Of a stretch of DNA of 64,000 nt, positions 26,718-35,250 are shown in pieces (position 1 is the first letter of the stretch; every line of letters begins with the position of its first letter). Source of the stretch: an uncultured Sutterella sp. (GTDB lineage Bacteria > Pseudomonadota > Gammaproteobacteria > Burkholderiales > Burkholderiaceae_F); the NCBI GenBank assembly GCA_937943605.1, contig CALEAW010000045.1:3538-67537 (forward strand), read 5' to 3'. Under the pieces are notes generated by a model. It ran no database searches, had not been told where the DNA came from, and saw only the letters and a list, made by a program, of their open reading frames with translations. A program made the translations under genes and the position numbers.

Positions 26718-26844
26718 TAAGCATACTACTTAGCGAAGGAAATCGTTTCCGAACGACCTGAAATCCCTTAAAGTTAAGTTTGACTCTGGCCACTGTGATC
26801 TACATCATATCCAGAGAAAAAAAGCACCTTCGGGTGCTTTTTTT
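26718..26844 (+). ncRNA. tracrRNA of the type II-B CRISPR system (predicted)
   Basis: The 20 bases AAGCATACTACTTAGCGAAG (26719-26738) are identical to the middle of the CRISPR repeat. RNA from this strand therefore pairs perfectly with crRNA read from the minus strand of the array. Downstream come a hairpin GGAAA-TCG-TTTCC (26738-26750), a stem CTCTGG/CCAGAG (26784-26789 and 26811-26816), and a strong terminator AGCACC-TTCG-GGTGCT with a T-run ending at 26844. Its own promoter is just upstream. The predicted RNA is about 127 bases. Role: pairs with pre-crRNA for RNase III processing and anchors the guide in Cas9. The ends are predictions, not measured. Confidence 0.88.
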
Positions 26845-26846
26845 AT

Positions 26847-26867
26847 ATCAATATTTAGAATATTGAT
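26847..26867. promoter_or_regulatory. Palindrome upstream of cas9, operator candidate
   Basis: Perfect 9-bp arms ATCAATATT (26847-26855) and AATATTGAT (26859-26867) separated by three bases, directly after the tracrRNA terminator. A possible cas9 -10 element TATACT lies at 26892-26897 without a clear -35 partner. The dyad is therefore positioned like an operator or activator site for cas9. Confidence 0.45.
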
Positions 26868-26952
26868 CATACACTCCATTAAAACTATCGCTATACTCTT
26901 TTTACAAACCTTGCAAAAGGTGATAGCAATTTAGTTTCAAACGGAGTCGCGT

Positions 26953-29900
26953 ATGTCTCACTCTACCATCACTACCCCTCAACCGCTCTTGAGTAGCTGT
27001 CTTGCTATAGACCTCGGTGCGAAGTTTACCGGATCTTTTTTGGTAGTTCGTGATGCTTTTCAACCTGCATCCTCTGCAGATTGTCATGCAATGACTTTAG
27101 TATTGCCTGATGATGGCGACAAGATGACTTACAGCAGTCAAGCTCGCCGCGCGGTTCGTCATCGTTTGCGTAATAAAAAACGTTACAACTTAGCACGTCG
27201 TCTTGCCTTAATTCTGATTCTCCAAAAAATTAAAGACGCTGGCATTACGCTTGGTAATGAGGAAGAGAAAAAACTCATCGAAGCCATCTGTAGCCTCCTC
27301 AAGCGTCGTGGTTATAGTCGTTTAGAGTCTGACAGTGCAACCGATTTAACATCATTAGAGAATTTAGATCCTGGCGTTTTTGCTAATCATCCTGAATTAG
27401 GCCAGTTCTTCTGCGAACTTTCGGATATTCCAAGCCAATGGGAGAATCTGACGCAAGATCTTCAACAAATTTCCGCTTTTATCGAAAAGAAGCCAGCCGA
27501 CAAAGCATTTCAAGCCTACTTCTCTAAAAACTTTGCCGATCTGAAATCTCAGAAAAAGGCTTACTCTAATGCGCTCAAAGTCCTGAGTGACGACGCAAAC
27601 CTATTGTTGCAACAAGTCCGTTTTGGTCATCGTCATCGCAAACAGTATCTTGACGAAATTCATCAAGATATGCGTAACGACAGTCGCTTAGCAAAGGCTG
27701 TAGAGGCCTTTGGGGATCTTGATCGACTGTGGCGTCTCATTGGTAATCTTTCTAATCTGCAATTGCGTGCGATGCGTTGGTATTTCAATGCGCCAGAACT
27801 GTTTGAAGATCGTTTTTGGATTCCTGAACGTCTACAAAAAACTTTGGTGCGTGCTTTTAAATATTTCCACTGCAGTCCGGGCAAGGAATCTCAAAATCAG
27901 CAGGCGTTAATCAAAACCTTAGAAAGTACCGAAGATATTCTTGAGGTTCTTTGTAGCATCGATCCTGAACGCACAATTCCTGCTTATGAAGACCAAAACA
28001 ACCGTCGTCCACCTGTTGATGCAACATTACTTTTGTCGCCTCATAAACTAACTGAAAAGTTTGGTCCGATTTGGAAGAGCTGGGCAGATTCACTTTCGAA
28101 GGAAGACCCTGCATTAGATGAAAATCTCGACCTCATTCTGACACATACAGATAGAAGAAGCCGCATTGCTATTTCAACCAATACACAAAAATATTCTGTC
28201 TTAGATTATCGTTTCAGCTATATTCTGCAACGCGCACTTGATCGCAACAAAAAGCTTGATCAGTACGCATTACGTTTACTCGCACACAATAGCCAGAGTC
28301 AATTAGCTAACAAAGCACGTGCTGAACTCAGTCGTGTGATTGGTTCGCAACACGTCGAAGGTTTTATTGCATTAGCCAAGCTTTACTATGCAGAAGTCGC
28401 TGATGCGCGCGTTGGTCTTTGGATCGAATCTCAAGCAAACCTACTTGAAAAAAGTAACATTCATCCACCGATGAAGAAAAAAATTCTTGATCAACTCGTT
28501 GGTGATGTCTTTGGTTTAGACGCAGACTTCGGCCGTACGTTCATTGAGAATTATTGGAATTGCAAACTAGGCGAAAAGTCTCGTTCTTCGATGCGCTCTA
28601 CTTGCCAATTTATTGAGACTATTCGCAAGCAATATGGCGGTGAATTTAAGCTTCTCTTTAATGACAAGAATTCGACATCAAAGGACTTTACCTCTATCAA
28701 AGATCGTATTGAAGACGTGAAATCCTTTTTGGCGGATCAGCTTCATTTGAGTGAAAAAACGATTAAGCGCGTTGCCAATCCTTTCAGTCTCGCTCAGCTT
28801 TACACGCTGATTGAACTTGATAGGAGTGGTTTTGCGTCGAACACTGTCGCCGTGCAACTTGAAAATAGTTGGCGTATGTCGTCTCCAGACGGCATCAATG
28901 CACAATGCAGTCGCCTAGCCGCTGACTGCGTTCGTCCTTTTGATGGTGTTTTAAGAAAACTTCTAGATCGTCAAGCTTATGAATTGGCCAAGCATACATT
29001 TGACACATGGAAAAAGAATGCTTTAGTTGACGGTACAACGATTCATCACGCCACAGTCGTTGAAGAAAACAAGTTTGCTTTCACAGCCTCTTTGGCTACA
29101 TTGAAGAAAAATACAACTGCGAAGAAAAAAGCGACGGACGCGCTTCAACGACAAGAAGCTCGCTGGCTCTCTAAAGATGAACGTATTAAGGAAGCCTCGA
29201 AAAATATTTGTGCTTACACCGGGGTAGCACTTGATACGTGTACATGTGAATACGATCACATCATTCCTCGCACGCTTACTAAATCTATTTTAAGTACAGC
29301 ATTCAATTCTGAAGCGAACTTGATTTGCGTTTCCCAAGCGGGTAATCAACAAAAGAAAGATGCACGTTATCGTCTAACTAACTTACATTCCAGGTACCTA
29401 TCTGCAGTCTTTGGTACGACTGACTGCAAAGCTATCGCGGACAAGATCGAAACACGCATTGATGAACTCAAGCATAAACGTCGTTTGAGTCATTTTGAAT
29501 TGCTCAATAGCGAGGATCAGGCGTACGTGCGACATGCGCTCTTTTTAGATGATGACTCAGAAGCTAGAAAATCTGTCTTATCTGAGCTCGCTGCAAGTAA
29601 CCGCTCAAAAGTCAACGGTACGCAAGCTTGGTTTATTCGTCGTTATCTAGAAAAATTAACTCAAATGTCTGGTGCTTGGCTCACTAAGCACCATCACACT
29701 TTGATCTGTCAAGCGACCCGCACGTCGGCTCAAGCAGGTCACGATTTACGTCAAGCCTTGACCAAACAGTCTTCTACCAAATCCAACAAAGAATCTAAAG
29801 ACTCTTCTGAAAATTCGATCTTTTATAAACCTGAGGTACAACCCGTTGCGTCGCATTCTATCGACGCGATGTGCGCTTATGCAGCAGCGTGTGTGTCTGA

Positions 29901-31278
29901 TCAATTCTGCGAATTCACACACAGCGATCCAGAGCTATCAAATCAGGAAAACACGGCGACTTTAGCAGCATTACACCCTCTAAACTGCTACGTGAATTGG
30001 ATTACTGCGCAAGCTCAGGAAGAAAAGACTGATCACGACTCTCGAGCTATTTTTAAAGAAGGCATTTTGTCGGAAAATTTCTTGCACGTTCTAACCTGTA
30101 AGCAGAATGTGTTTGTGGGCTTTACGCTAGGCAAGAAAGACGTAGACACGACTAGTCAAATAAATGCTATTACAGTCACAGGTAAGAGCCCCACACGCCT
30201 TCTGACTATTTTGTCGAATTACTTTGATAAGCCTGTTGACCCGAACCAAGATCGTCTGACTTGCTATCAGATCCACAAAAAGAAAGCGTTTGAACTTTTC
30301 ACAAAAGCAATCCTTCAGCCTGAAGAACTCACAGCTGAAGAAAAAGAAGCTGTCGTTATTCTCGACAAACTTCGATATATCACCGAAAGAGTACCTGTAC
30401 GAAGCGCGCTTGTTGACAAAGCAAACAAAGCGCTCGTTAAAGATGCTTTAAATCTTGATAAAAAAGCATTTACGATCAACTGTGATATTAGTTCTAAAGC
30501 ATTCAAAGTAAAAGGCGCTTTAACATTACCAGCCTATGCTGAATGGCTTAAAGTTTGGAAGTCACCAGAAATACAAAACCGTCTAGGCAAAGATCTTAAA
30601 GATCTCGGTGCTTTCGATTTGGATGCCTGGTTGCAAAGTATGCATCGAATGAATTCGTCGAAATGTGCACACACCGCTGTAAAACGCGTCGCAAGTCTGC
30701 CTATTGTGAGTAAAGCTTCTGGTGGCTTCAGAATTCGCCGCAAAACGCTAGATAACAATGACGTGTACCAACTTCACAACATTGCCAATGCAAAATACAG
30801 TAGCTTTGCCTGCGACGAAAAAGGCATTGTCGACTGGAAAAAGCCGGTGCTTTTCAAGCACCTAGCTACTCGTTCAGTGACCTCGCTAGAGATCAATGAT
30901 TCAGCAAAAGCATCTACTAGCGTCAAAATGCGAGAATTTAGACGTGTCTCCACCGAAAACGACATGGTTATCGAAATGGCACCTGGAACACTAGGGCGAC
31001 GCTACATTCGTATCGAAATGAACTTTGACACATTTGCGTCTTGGCTCAAGAATGCTGAAGCAGAATACGAGCTTACACATCAGCTATCACCAAGGGCTGA
31101 TATAAAACTCAACAAACCAAAAGCCTTTATTCCCATCGAGTTAAGTACCGCAACTCTTTTAGGCACTCCTCGATCGCACTTATTTATTGAACACGTTGGT
31201 AAACGAGTGAAGCTTTGGTACATTGTTGAATCGAGTAACGCAAATATGCTCAAAGCCTATAATGACGCCGCCAAATGA
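26953..31278 (+). CDS. cas9: CRISPR-associated endonuclease Cas9, type II-B
   Basis: RNA-guided DNA endonuclease, 1441 residues, close to the type II-B enzymes of Sutterella and Wolinella (about 1400) and shorter than Francisella Cas9 (1629). RuvC-I is LAIDLGAKFTG with Asp20. The Arg-rich bridge helix is at 62-90. RuvC-II is VAVQLENSW with Glu637. HNH is EYDHIIPR with His769, followed by EANLICVSQAGNQQKK. RuvC-III is HSIDAMCAY with His968 and Asp971. All catalytic residues are present, so the nuclease should be active. The start has GGAG seven bases upstream. The stop overlaps the cas1 start by four bases. The PAM cannot be read from the sequence. Confidence 0.97.
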   Translation: MSHSTITTPQPLLSSCLAIDLGAKFTGSFLVVRDAFQPASSADCHAMTLVLPDDGDKMTYSSQARRAVRHRLRNKKRYNLARRLALILILQKIKDAGITLGNEEEKKLIEAICSLLKRRGYSRLESDSATDLTSLENLDPGVFANHPELGQFFCELSDIPSQWENLTQDLQQISAFIEKKPADKAFQAYFSKNFADLKSQKKAYSNALKVLSDDANLLLQQVRFGHRHRKQYLDEIHQDMRNDSRLAKAVEAFGDLDRLWRLIGNLSNLQLRAMRWYFNAPELFEDRFWIPERLQKTLVRAFKYFHCSPGKESQNQQALIKTLESTEDILEVLCSIDPERTIPAYEDQNNRRPPVDATLLLSPHKLTEKFGPIWKSWADSLSKEDPALDENLDLILTHTDRRSRIAISTNTQKYSVLDYRFSYILQRALDRNKKLDQYALRLLAHNSQSQLANKARAELSRVIGSQHVEGFIALAKLYYAEVADARVGLWIESQANLLEKSNIHPPMKKKILDQLVGDVFGLDADFGRTFIENYWNCKLGEKSRSSMRSTCQFIETIRKQYGGEFKLLFNDKNSTSKDFTSIKDRIEDVKSFLADQLHLSEKTIKRVANPFSLAQLYTLIELDRSGFASNTVAVQLENSWRMSSPDGINAQCSRLAADCVRPFDGVLRKLLDRQAYELAKHTFDTWKKNALVDGTTIHHATVVEENKFAFTASLATLKKNTTAKKKATDALQRQEARWLSKDERIKEASKNICAYTGVALDTCTCEYDHIIPRTLTKSILSTAFNSEANLICVSQAGNQQKKDARYRLTNLHSRYLSAVFGTTDCKAIADKIETRIDELKHKRRLSHFELLNSEDQAYVRHALFLDDDSEARKSVLSELAASNRSKVNGTQAWFIRRYLEKLTQMSGAWLTKHHHTLICQATRTSAQAGHDLRQALTKQSSTKSNKESKDSSENSIFYKPEVQPVASHSIDAMCAYAAACVSDQFCEFTHSDPELSNQENTATLAALHPLNCYVNWITAQAQEEKTDHDSRAIFKEGILSENFLHVLTCKQNVFVGFTLGKKDVDTTSQINAITVTGKSPTRLLTILSNYFDKPVDPNQDRLTCYQIHKKKAFELFTKAILQPEELTAEEKEAVVILDKLRYITERVPVRSALVDKANKALVKDALNLDKKAFTINCDISSKAFKVKGALTLPAYAEWLKVWKSPEIQNRLGKDLKDLGAFDLDAWLQSMHRMNSSKCAHTAVKRVASLPIVSKASGGFRIRRKTLDNNDVYQLHNIANAKYSSFACDEKGIVDWKKPVLFKHLATRSVTSLEINDSAKASTSVKMREFRRVSTENDMVIEMAPGTLGRRYIRIEMNFDTFASWLKNAEAEYELTHQLSPRADIKLNKPKAFIPIELSTATLLGTPRSHLFIEHVGKRVKLWYIVESSNANMLKAYNDAAK

Positions 31279-32276
31279 GACATATTAGCGTTGTAAATTT
31301 CGGCGACTGTCTGGGTGTTTCAGGCAGTCGCCTCACGATCCGTTCGCGGGATGGCGAGCTCTTTGAAACAAGCTTGAATCGTCTGAGGAGTATTCGTGTC
31401 GCTAAAAACGGCATCTCTATTTCCTCAAATCTTATCCAAGCTTGCGCATCAAGAGGGATTCGGCTTTACTTTGTGGACTGGCAAGGTAAAGCCGTTGCAG
31501 CAGTGTCAGGACAACATCAACACGCCGTTGTAGCTATTCGAAAAGCGCAACTACAGACGATCGACTCTCCTAAAGCACAAGAAATTGTCCGCGACATTCT
31601 TGTGTCCAAAATCTCAAACCAACGTGCCGTTCTTCTTTACTTTCGTAAATACCTAGCTCAAAAAGATCCAGCTTCTGCGGAAATATTAACAAAAGCATCG
31701 GATCAAATGCGTAGTCAAGTCGAGCTTCTTAAGGCACGAAAAATTATTGAAAGTCGAGACTGGAGGGTAATTTTCGAAGGTCATGAAGGTCAATGCGCCG
31801 CAATTTATTGGAATGCGCTCAAAAACAGTCATCTTTTACCTGACACCTTCCACAGTCGTGAAGGTCGAGGGGCAGTGGAAATTACTAATGCCGCACTAAA
31901 CTATGGCTACAGCATTTTGCAAAGCTACATTTGGTCTGTTTTAGATAACGCGGGCTTTGAACTGTATGCTGGTTTACTGCATGCGGATCGGCCAGGAAAA
32001 CCAGCCCTCGTTCTAGATATTATGGAAGAGTACAGAGCATGGGTAGTCGATCGTAACATCATCAAATTGCGTCAGCGGCTTGGTGACAAAGCAGAACTAG
32101 ACAAAGAGCTGAAATCTAAAATCATTGAAGCGATCGATGGAACAGTTGCAACAGCCTTTCCTTACCGACAAAAGAAAGTACGTTTAGAAAATATCATGCA
32201 ACGACAAGCTTATCGATTAGCAGCAAGCATGATTGATCGAAAAAAAGCGTATCGTGGCATAAAGTTTCGATGGTGA
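31275..32276 (+). CDS. cas1: CRISPR-associated endonuclease Cas1
   Basis: Integrase subunit of the spacer acquisition complex, 333 residues. Metal-site residues are visible in GHEGQCAAIYWNAL (Glu), LLHADRPGKPALVLDIMEEYRAW (His, then Asp/Glu). The ATG overlaps the cas9 stop (ATGA), so translation is coupled. Cas1 forms a complex with Cas2, encoded six bases downstream. Presence of cas4 in the same operon places the system in subtype II-B. Confidence 0.96.
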   Translation: MRHISVVNFGDCLGVSGSRLTIRSRDGELFETSLNRLRSIRVAKNGISISSNLIQACASRGIRLYFVDWQGKAVAAVSGQHQHAVVAIRKAQLQTIDSPKAQEIVRDILVSKISNQRAVLLYFRKYLAQKDPASAEILTKASDQMRSQVELLKARKIIESRDWRVIFEGHEGQCAAIYWNALKNSHLLPDTFHSREGRGAVEITNAALNYGYSILQSYIWSVLDNAGFELYAGLLHADRPGKPALVLDIMEEYRAWVVDRNIIKLRQRLGDKAELDKELKSKIIEAIDGTVATAFPYRQKKVRLENIMQRQAYRLAASMIDRKKAYRGIKFRW

Positions 32277-32282
32277 TTCAGA

Positions 32283-32579
32283 ATGGGGCAGTACGTCAAA
32301 TATCTTGTTTGTTACGACATTTCAGATAACAAACAGCGAACCAAATTCTTTGATTTTTTAAAAGATCTAGGGTTAACGCAAGTTCAGAAATCTGTATTTT
32401 TCGGAGACTTAAAAAGACCCGAGGTTTCGGCTTTGGTCTCTATGAGTCGCAAGCTACTCGACTCCTCTACAGATTCATGTCTATATTTCCCGACTCAATT
32501 GACAGTCGAAGAAATTCGAAAATGTATTGGTCTCAAACACTTTAGTTATTGTGAACCTGATGACTCAAGAGTTCTCTAG
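32283..32579 (+). CDS. cas2: CRISPR-associated protein Cas2
   Basis: Structural partner of Cas1 in spacer integration, 98 residues with a ferredoxin-like fold. The N-terminal YLVCYDISDNKQRTKFFDFL, with the conserved Asp at the end of the first strand, and TQVQKSVFFGDL are typical. It begins six bases after cas1; its end overlaps cas4 by 20 bases. Confidence 0.95.
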   Translation: MGQYVKYLVCYDISDNKQRTKFFDFLKDLGLTQVQKSVFFGDLKRPEVSALVSMSRKLLDSSTDSCLYFPTQLTVEEIRKCIGLKHFSYCEPDDSRVL

Positions 32580-33153
32580 CATTGCCGTCTCTCTCATACG
32601 ACAACACCATTTTTGTCCACGCATACCGTTCTTCATGTTCGTCATTCAACTCAATCCTCCCCGACGTGAATGGGTTCAAGCTGGAATCACACTGCATCAA
32701 AGAATAGAAAATTTATTAAAACGTCGAAATTTGCTACCACTTACCGAAAATGAACCGTACAAACTTCAAACAGAAGTTAAATTGTTCGATGGACGTCTCG
32801 GCCTTCACGGCGTTTGCGATGCGGTCCTCCAAACTAATAGCGGTAACATTATTCCACTGGAAATCAAAAGCAAATATTCACCTCCTAAAGTTGGCGAAAA
32901 GCTTCAGCTCTGCGCTTATGCTCAATTGCTCGAAGCAATGCACAACGTTAGCATTCGCCAGGGATACATCCTGTTTGAGGAGAAAACGCGATACAAAGAA
33001 ATCCACTTTGATGAAGCACTGAGATTGAAACTCGCAACGACGATAAAAGAGATGCACAATAATTTTTCAAGCGGCCTTCTACCTCGAAGTAACGCAACCG
33101 ACGCTCAATGTTCACAGTGTGAATTTTTAAATTTTTGCGCTGATCGTCTTTAG
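32560..33153 (+). CDS. cas4: CRISPR-associated exonuclease Cas4
   Basis: RecB-family nuclease that trims and selects prespacers by PAM. The N-terminal iron-sulfur Cys is in HHFCPRIPFF, the nuclease residues are in HGVCDAVLQ (Asp) and PLEIKSK (Glu, Lys), and the QLCAYAQLLE motif follows. Three C-terminal cysteines (CSQCEFLNFC) complete the cluster. The ATG at 32560 is chosen because the first Cys motif must be included; a TTG 11 codons earlier lies deeper in cas2. Length is 197 residues. Its presence defines subtype II-B. No strong ribosome binding site is visible, so coupling to cas2 is likely. Confidence 0.93.
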   Translation: MTQEFSSIAVSLIRQHHFCPRIPFFMFVIQLNPPRREWVQAGITLHQRIENLLKRRNLLPLTENEPYKLQTEVKLFDGRLGLHGVCDAVLQTNSGNIIPLEIKSKYSPPKVGEKLQLCAYAQLLEAMHNVSIRQGYILFEEKTRYKEIHFDEALRLKLATTIKEMHNNFSSGLLPRSNATDAQCSQCEFLNFCADRL

Positions 33154-33208
33154 TGCTACGAATTAACGTAAGATATGCACTTAACATACAACCGATGACC
33201 AGATAACA

Positions 33209-34600
33209 ATGACAGATATCACTGACGATCCAGCAGCACAAGCTGTAAGACGTCCTCCACAAAGCATCAATAGCGAACAGTCCATTTTGGGCGGCTTGAT
33301 GATCGACAACAATGCACTCGACAGCATTGTCGACATCATTCTCCCGGAAGACTTTTATCGACGTGACCATCGGCTGATTTACGAACACATCACGGCGATG
33401 ATTCAACGCGGCCGTCCCGCTGACTCGCTCACTGTTGCAGAGTCATTACGAGACGCCGGTCTCGATAATGACACGGGCGGCTTTGCTTATCTTGCTGAAC
33501 TCGTCAACAATACGCCGTCTGCCGCTAACATTCGTCGTTACGCAGAAATTGTTCACGATAAGTCTGTGTTACGTCAGCTCATCTCCGCAGGCGACCATAT
33601 GGTCACCTGCGCGCTGCAACCTGATGGTCGTGAAACAGCTCAGATTCTTGACGAAGCAGAACGCACCGTTTTAGCCATTAATGAACGTAACTCACGTGGC
33701 CAACGCGGTTTTCAACCGATGGCAACGTTAGTGCGTGAAGTTTCTGAAAAGATCATCGATATCTATCAGAATCAGCAAGGCTCTGAAGTGACTGGCGTGC
33801 CAACCGGCTACCCCAATCTCGATAGAGAATTAGCTGGCTTACAACGTGGTGACTTGATCATCATTGCTGGACGCCCGTCAATGGGTAAAACGTCTTTTGC
33901 TATCAACATTGCTGAAAATGTAGGTGTTCGACAAGAACTGCCTGTTGCTGTTTTCTCGCTTGAAATGGGCGGTGATCAGCTCGCACAGCGTTTGATTAGT
34001 TCTGTCGCTGACATTGACGCTCAAAAGTTGAGAAAAGCGCAACTTGAAGACGAAGAATGGAATCGCTTCTCTAAAGCAATTCACCGTCTTGAAAATAAGC
34101 CAATCTACATCGACGACACACCAGCTTTGATGATTTCAGAACTCTCTAGTCGAGCTCGTCGATTGACAAACCAGACCGGTCCGTTAGGTCTGATCGTTGT
34201 TGACTACATTCAGTTAATGACGGGTCGCGCAGGTGTAGATAATCGTTCGACTGAACTCTCTGAAATTTCTCGTGGCTTAAAGGCGCTTGCTAAAGAACTT
34301 CACTGTCCAGTCATCGTATTGTCGCAGCTGAATCGTTCGCTTGAACAACGTGCAGACAAACGACCAATCATGTCCGACTTGCGCGAATCTGGCGCTATCG
34401 AACAGGACGCTGACGTGATCATGTTCATCTATCGTGAAGTTGTTTATAACAAAGACACGCCTGAAAAAAATCTCGCTGAAATCATCATTGCAAAACAGCG
34501 TAACGGTCCGATTGGCACGTTGCGTATGGTTTTCCGCGGCGGCAATACACGCTTCGAGCCTTGGGCAGGCGATGCGGGATACTGGGAAGGTGCTCAATAA
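33209..34600 (+). CDS. dnaB: Replicative DNA helicase DnaB
   Basis: Hexameric helicase of the replication fork, 463 residues. The N-terminal collar domain (about 15-120) is followed by the RecA-like motor with Walker A GRPSMGKT, GDQLAQRLISS, Walker B LIVVDYIQLM, and SQLNRSLEQRADKRPIMSDLRESGAIEQDAD. It is usually found directly after rplI in this order of bacteria. Here it lies on the opposite strand from rplI, with the CRISPR array between them. DUF456 follows by 18 bases. Confidence 0.97.
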   Translation: MTDITDDPAAQAVRRPPQSINSEQSILGGLMIDNNALDSIVDIILPEDFYRRDHRLIYEHITAMIQRGRPADSLTVAESLRDAGLDNDTGGFAYLAELVNNTPSAANIRRYAEIVHDKSVLRQLISAGDHMVTCALQPDGRETAQILDEAERTVLAINERNSRGQRGFQPMATLVREVSEKIIDIYQNQQGSEVTGVPTGYPNLDRELAGLQRGDLIIIAGRPSMGKTSFAINIAENVGVRQELPVAVFSLEMGGDQLAQRLISSVADIDAQKLRKAQLEDEEWNRFSKAIHRLENKPIYIDDTPALMISELSSRARRLTNQTGPLGLIVVDYIQLMTGRAGVDNRSTELSEISRGLKALAKELHCPVIVLSQLNRSLEQRADKRPIMSDLRESGAIEQDADVIMFIYREVVYNKDTPEKNLAEIIIAKQRNGPIGTLRMVFRGGNTRFEPWAGDAGYWEGAQ

Positions 34601-34618
34601 CAAGACGAGGAAAAAACA

Positions 34619-35131
34619 ATGTTCGATTGGTTTACTCAAATCGATTGGTTTGCTATTACCTGTTGGCTTGGCGCGATTTCACTCATTATCGCTGGACTTG
34701 CAGGCACAGTGATTCCTGCGATTCCCGGCTTGCCCCTCATCGCAATCGGCGGGGCGCTGATTGGTTGGGCTGGCGATTTTGAACTCATCGGCTGGGGCAC
34801 GATTATCACGCTCGCTGTTCTAGCTATTATTGGCGTGATCGTTGATACAGTTGCACAAACTGCAGGCGCTCAAAAAGCTGGCGCAAGCGCTTATGGAATT
34901 TGGGGATCAGTAATCGGCACATTTGTCGGCGTCTTTATGGGTGGCCTTGTTGGCATTTTCGTTATGCCGCTCGTTGGTGCTTTTATTGGCGAATTTTGGG
35001 CTAAACGCGACTATTTGCACGCAGGACGCGTCGGCATGGCGACCTGGATCGGCATGATCGTCGGTACCGCGGTCAAAGTAGCTTTAGCATTTACAATGCT
35101 TGGCTTGATGATCATCATGTATTTTGTTTAG
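34619..35131 (+). CDS. DUF456 family membrane protein
   Basis: Gly-rich membrane protein of 170 residues with about four to five hydrophobic segments and glycine-zipper-like stretches (GIWGSVIGTFVGVFMGGLVGIFVMPLVGAFIGEF). This matches the DUF456 family, whose function is unknown to me. An AGGAAAAAA binding site precedes the ATG. Probably co-transcribed with dnaB. It is the last gene before the CRISPR array. Confidence 0.8.
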   Translation: MFDWFTQIDWFAITCWLGAISLIIAGLAGTVIPAIPGLPLIAIGGALIGWAGDFELIGWGTIITLAVLAIIGVIVDTVAQTAGAQKAGASAYGIWGSVIGTFVGVFMGGLVGIFVMPLVGAFIGEFWAKRDYLHAGRVGMATWIGMIVGTAVKVALAFTMLGLMIIMYFV

Positions 35132-35194
35132 CAAGAATTCTCCTCAAAAGTTCGCAAAAAATGGCGTTTTTTGTGCAATCGGACTATTTTCGAA

Positions 35195-35222
35195 AATCTG
35201 GTGTTCAGCAGAACACCAGATT
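35195..35222 (-). terminator. Strong hairpin at the left flank of the CRISPR array
   Basis: Perfect 12-bp stem AATCTGGTGTTC/GAACACCAGATT (35195-35206 and 35211-35222) with a 4-base loop. Read leftwards on the minus strand it is followed by TTTTCG, so it may terminate the leftward pre-crRNA; read rightwards no T-tract follows. It could instead be a leader element used in spacer integration. Confidence 0.5.
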
Positions 35223-35250
35223 CACTGTACCTGTTGACATCACAACCGGG

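Noticed and set aside
26650..33209. A scaRNA-like second repeat-related RNA as in Francisella novicida
   Set aside because: I looked for another partial repeat copy near the cas genes and noticed only the tracrRNA anti-repeat; a computed search would be more reliable.
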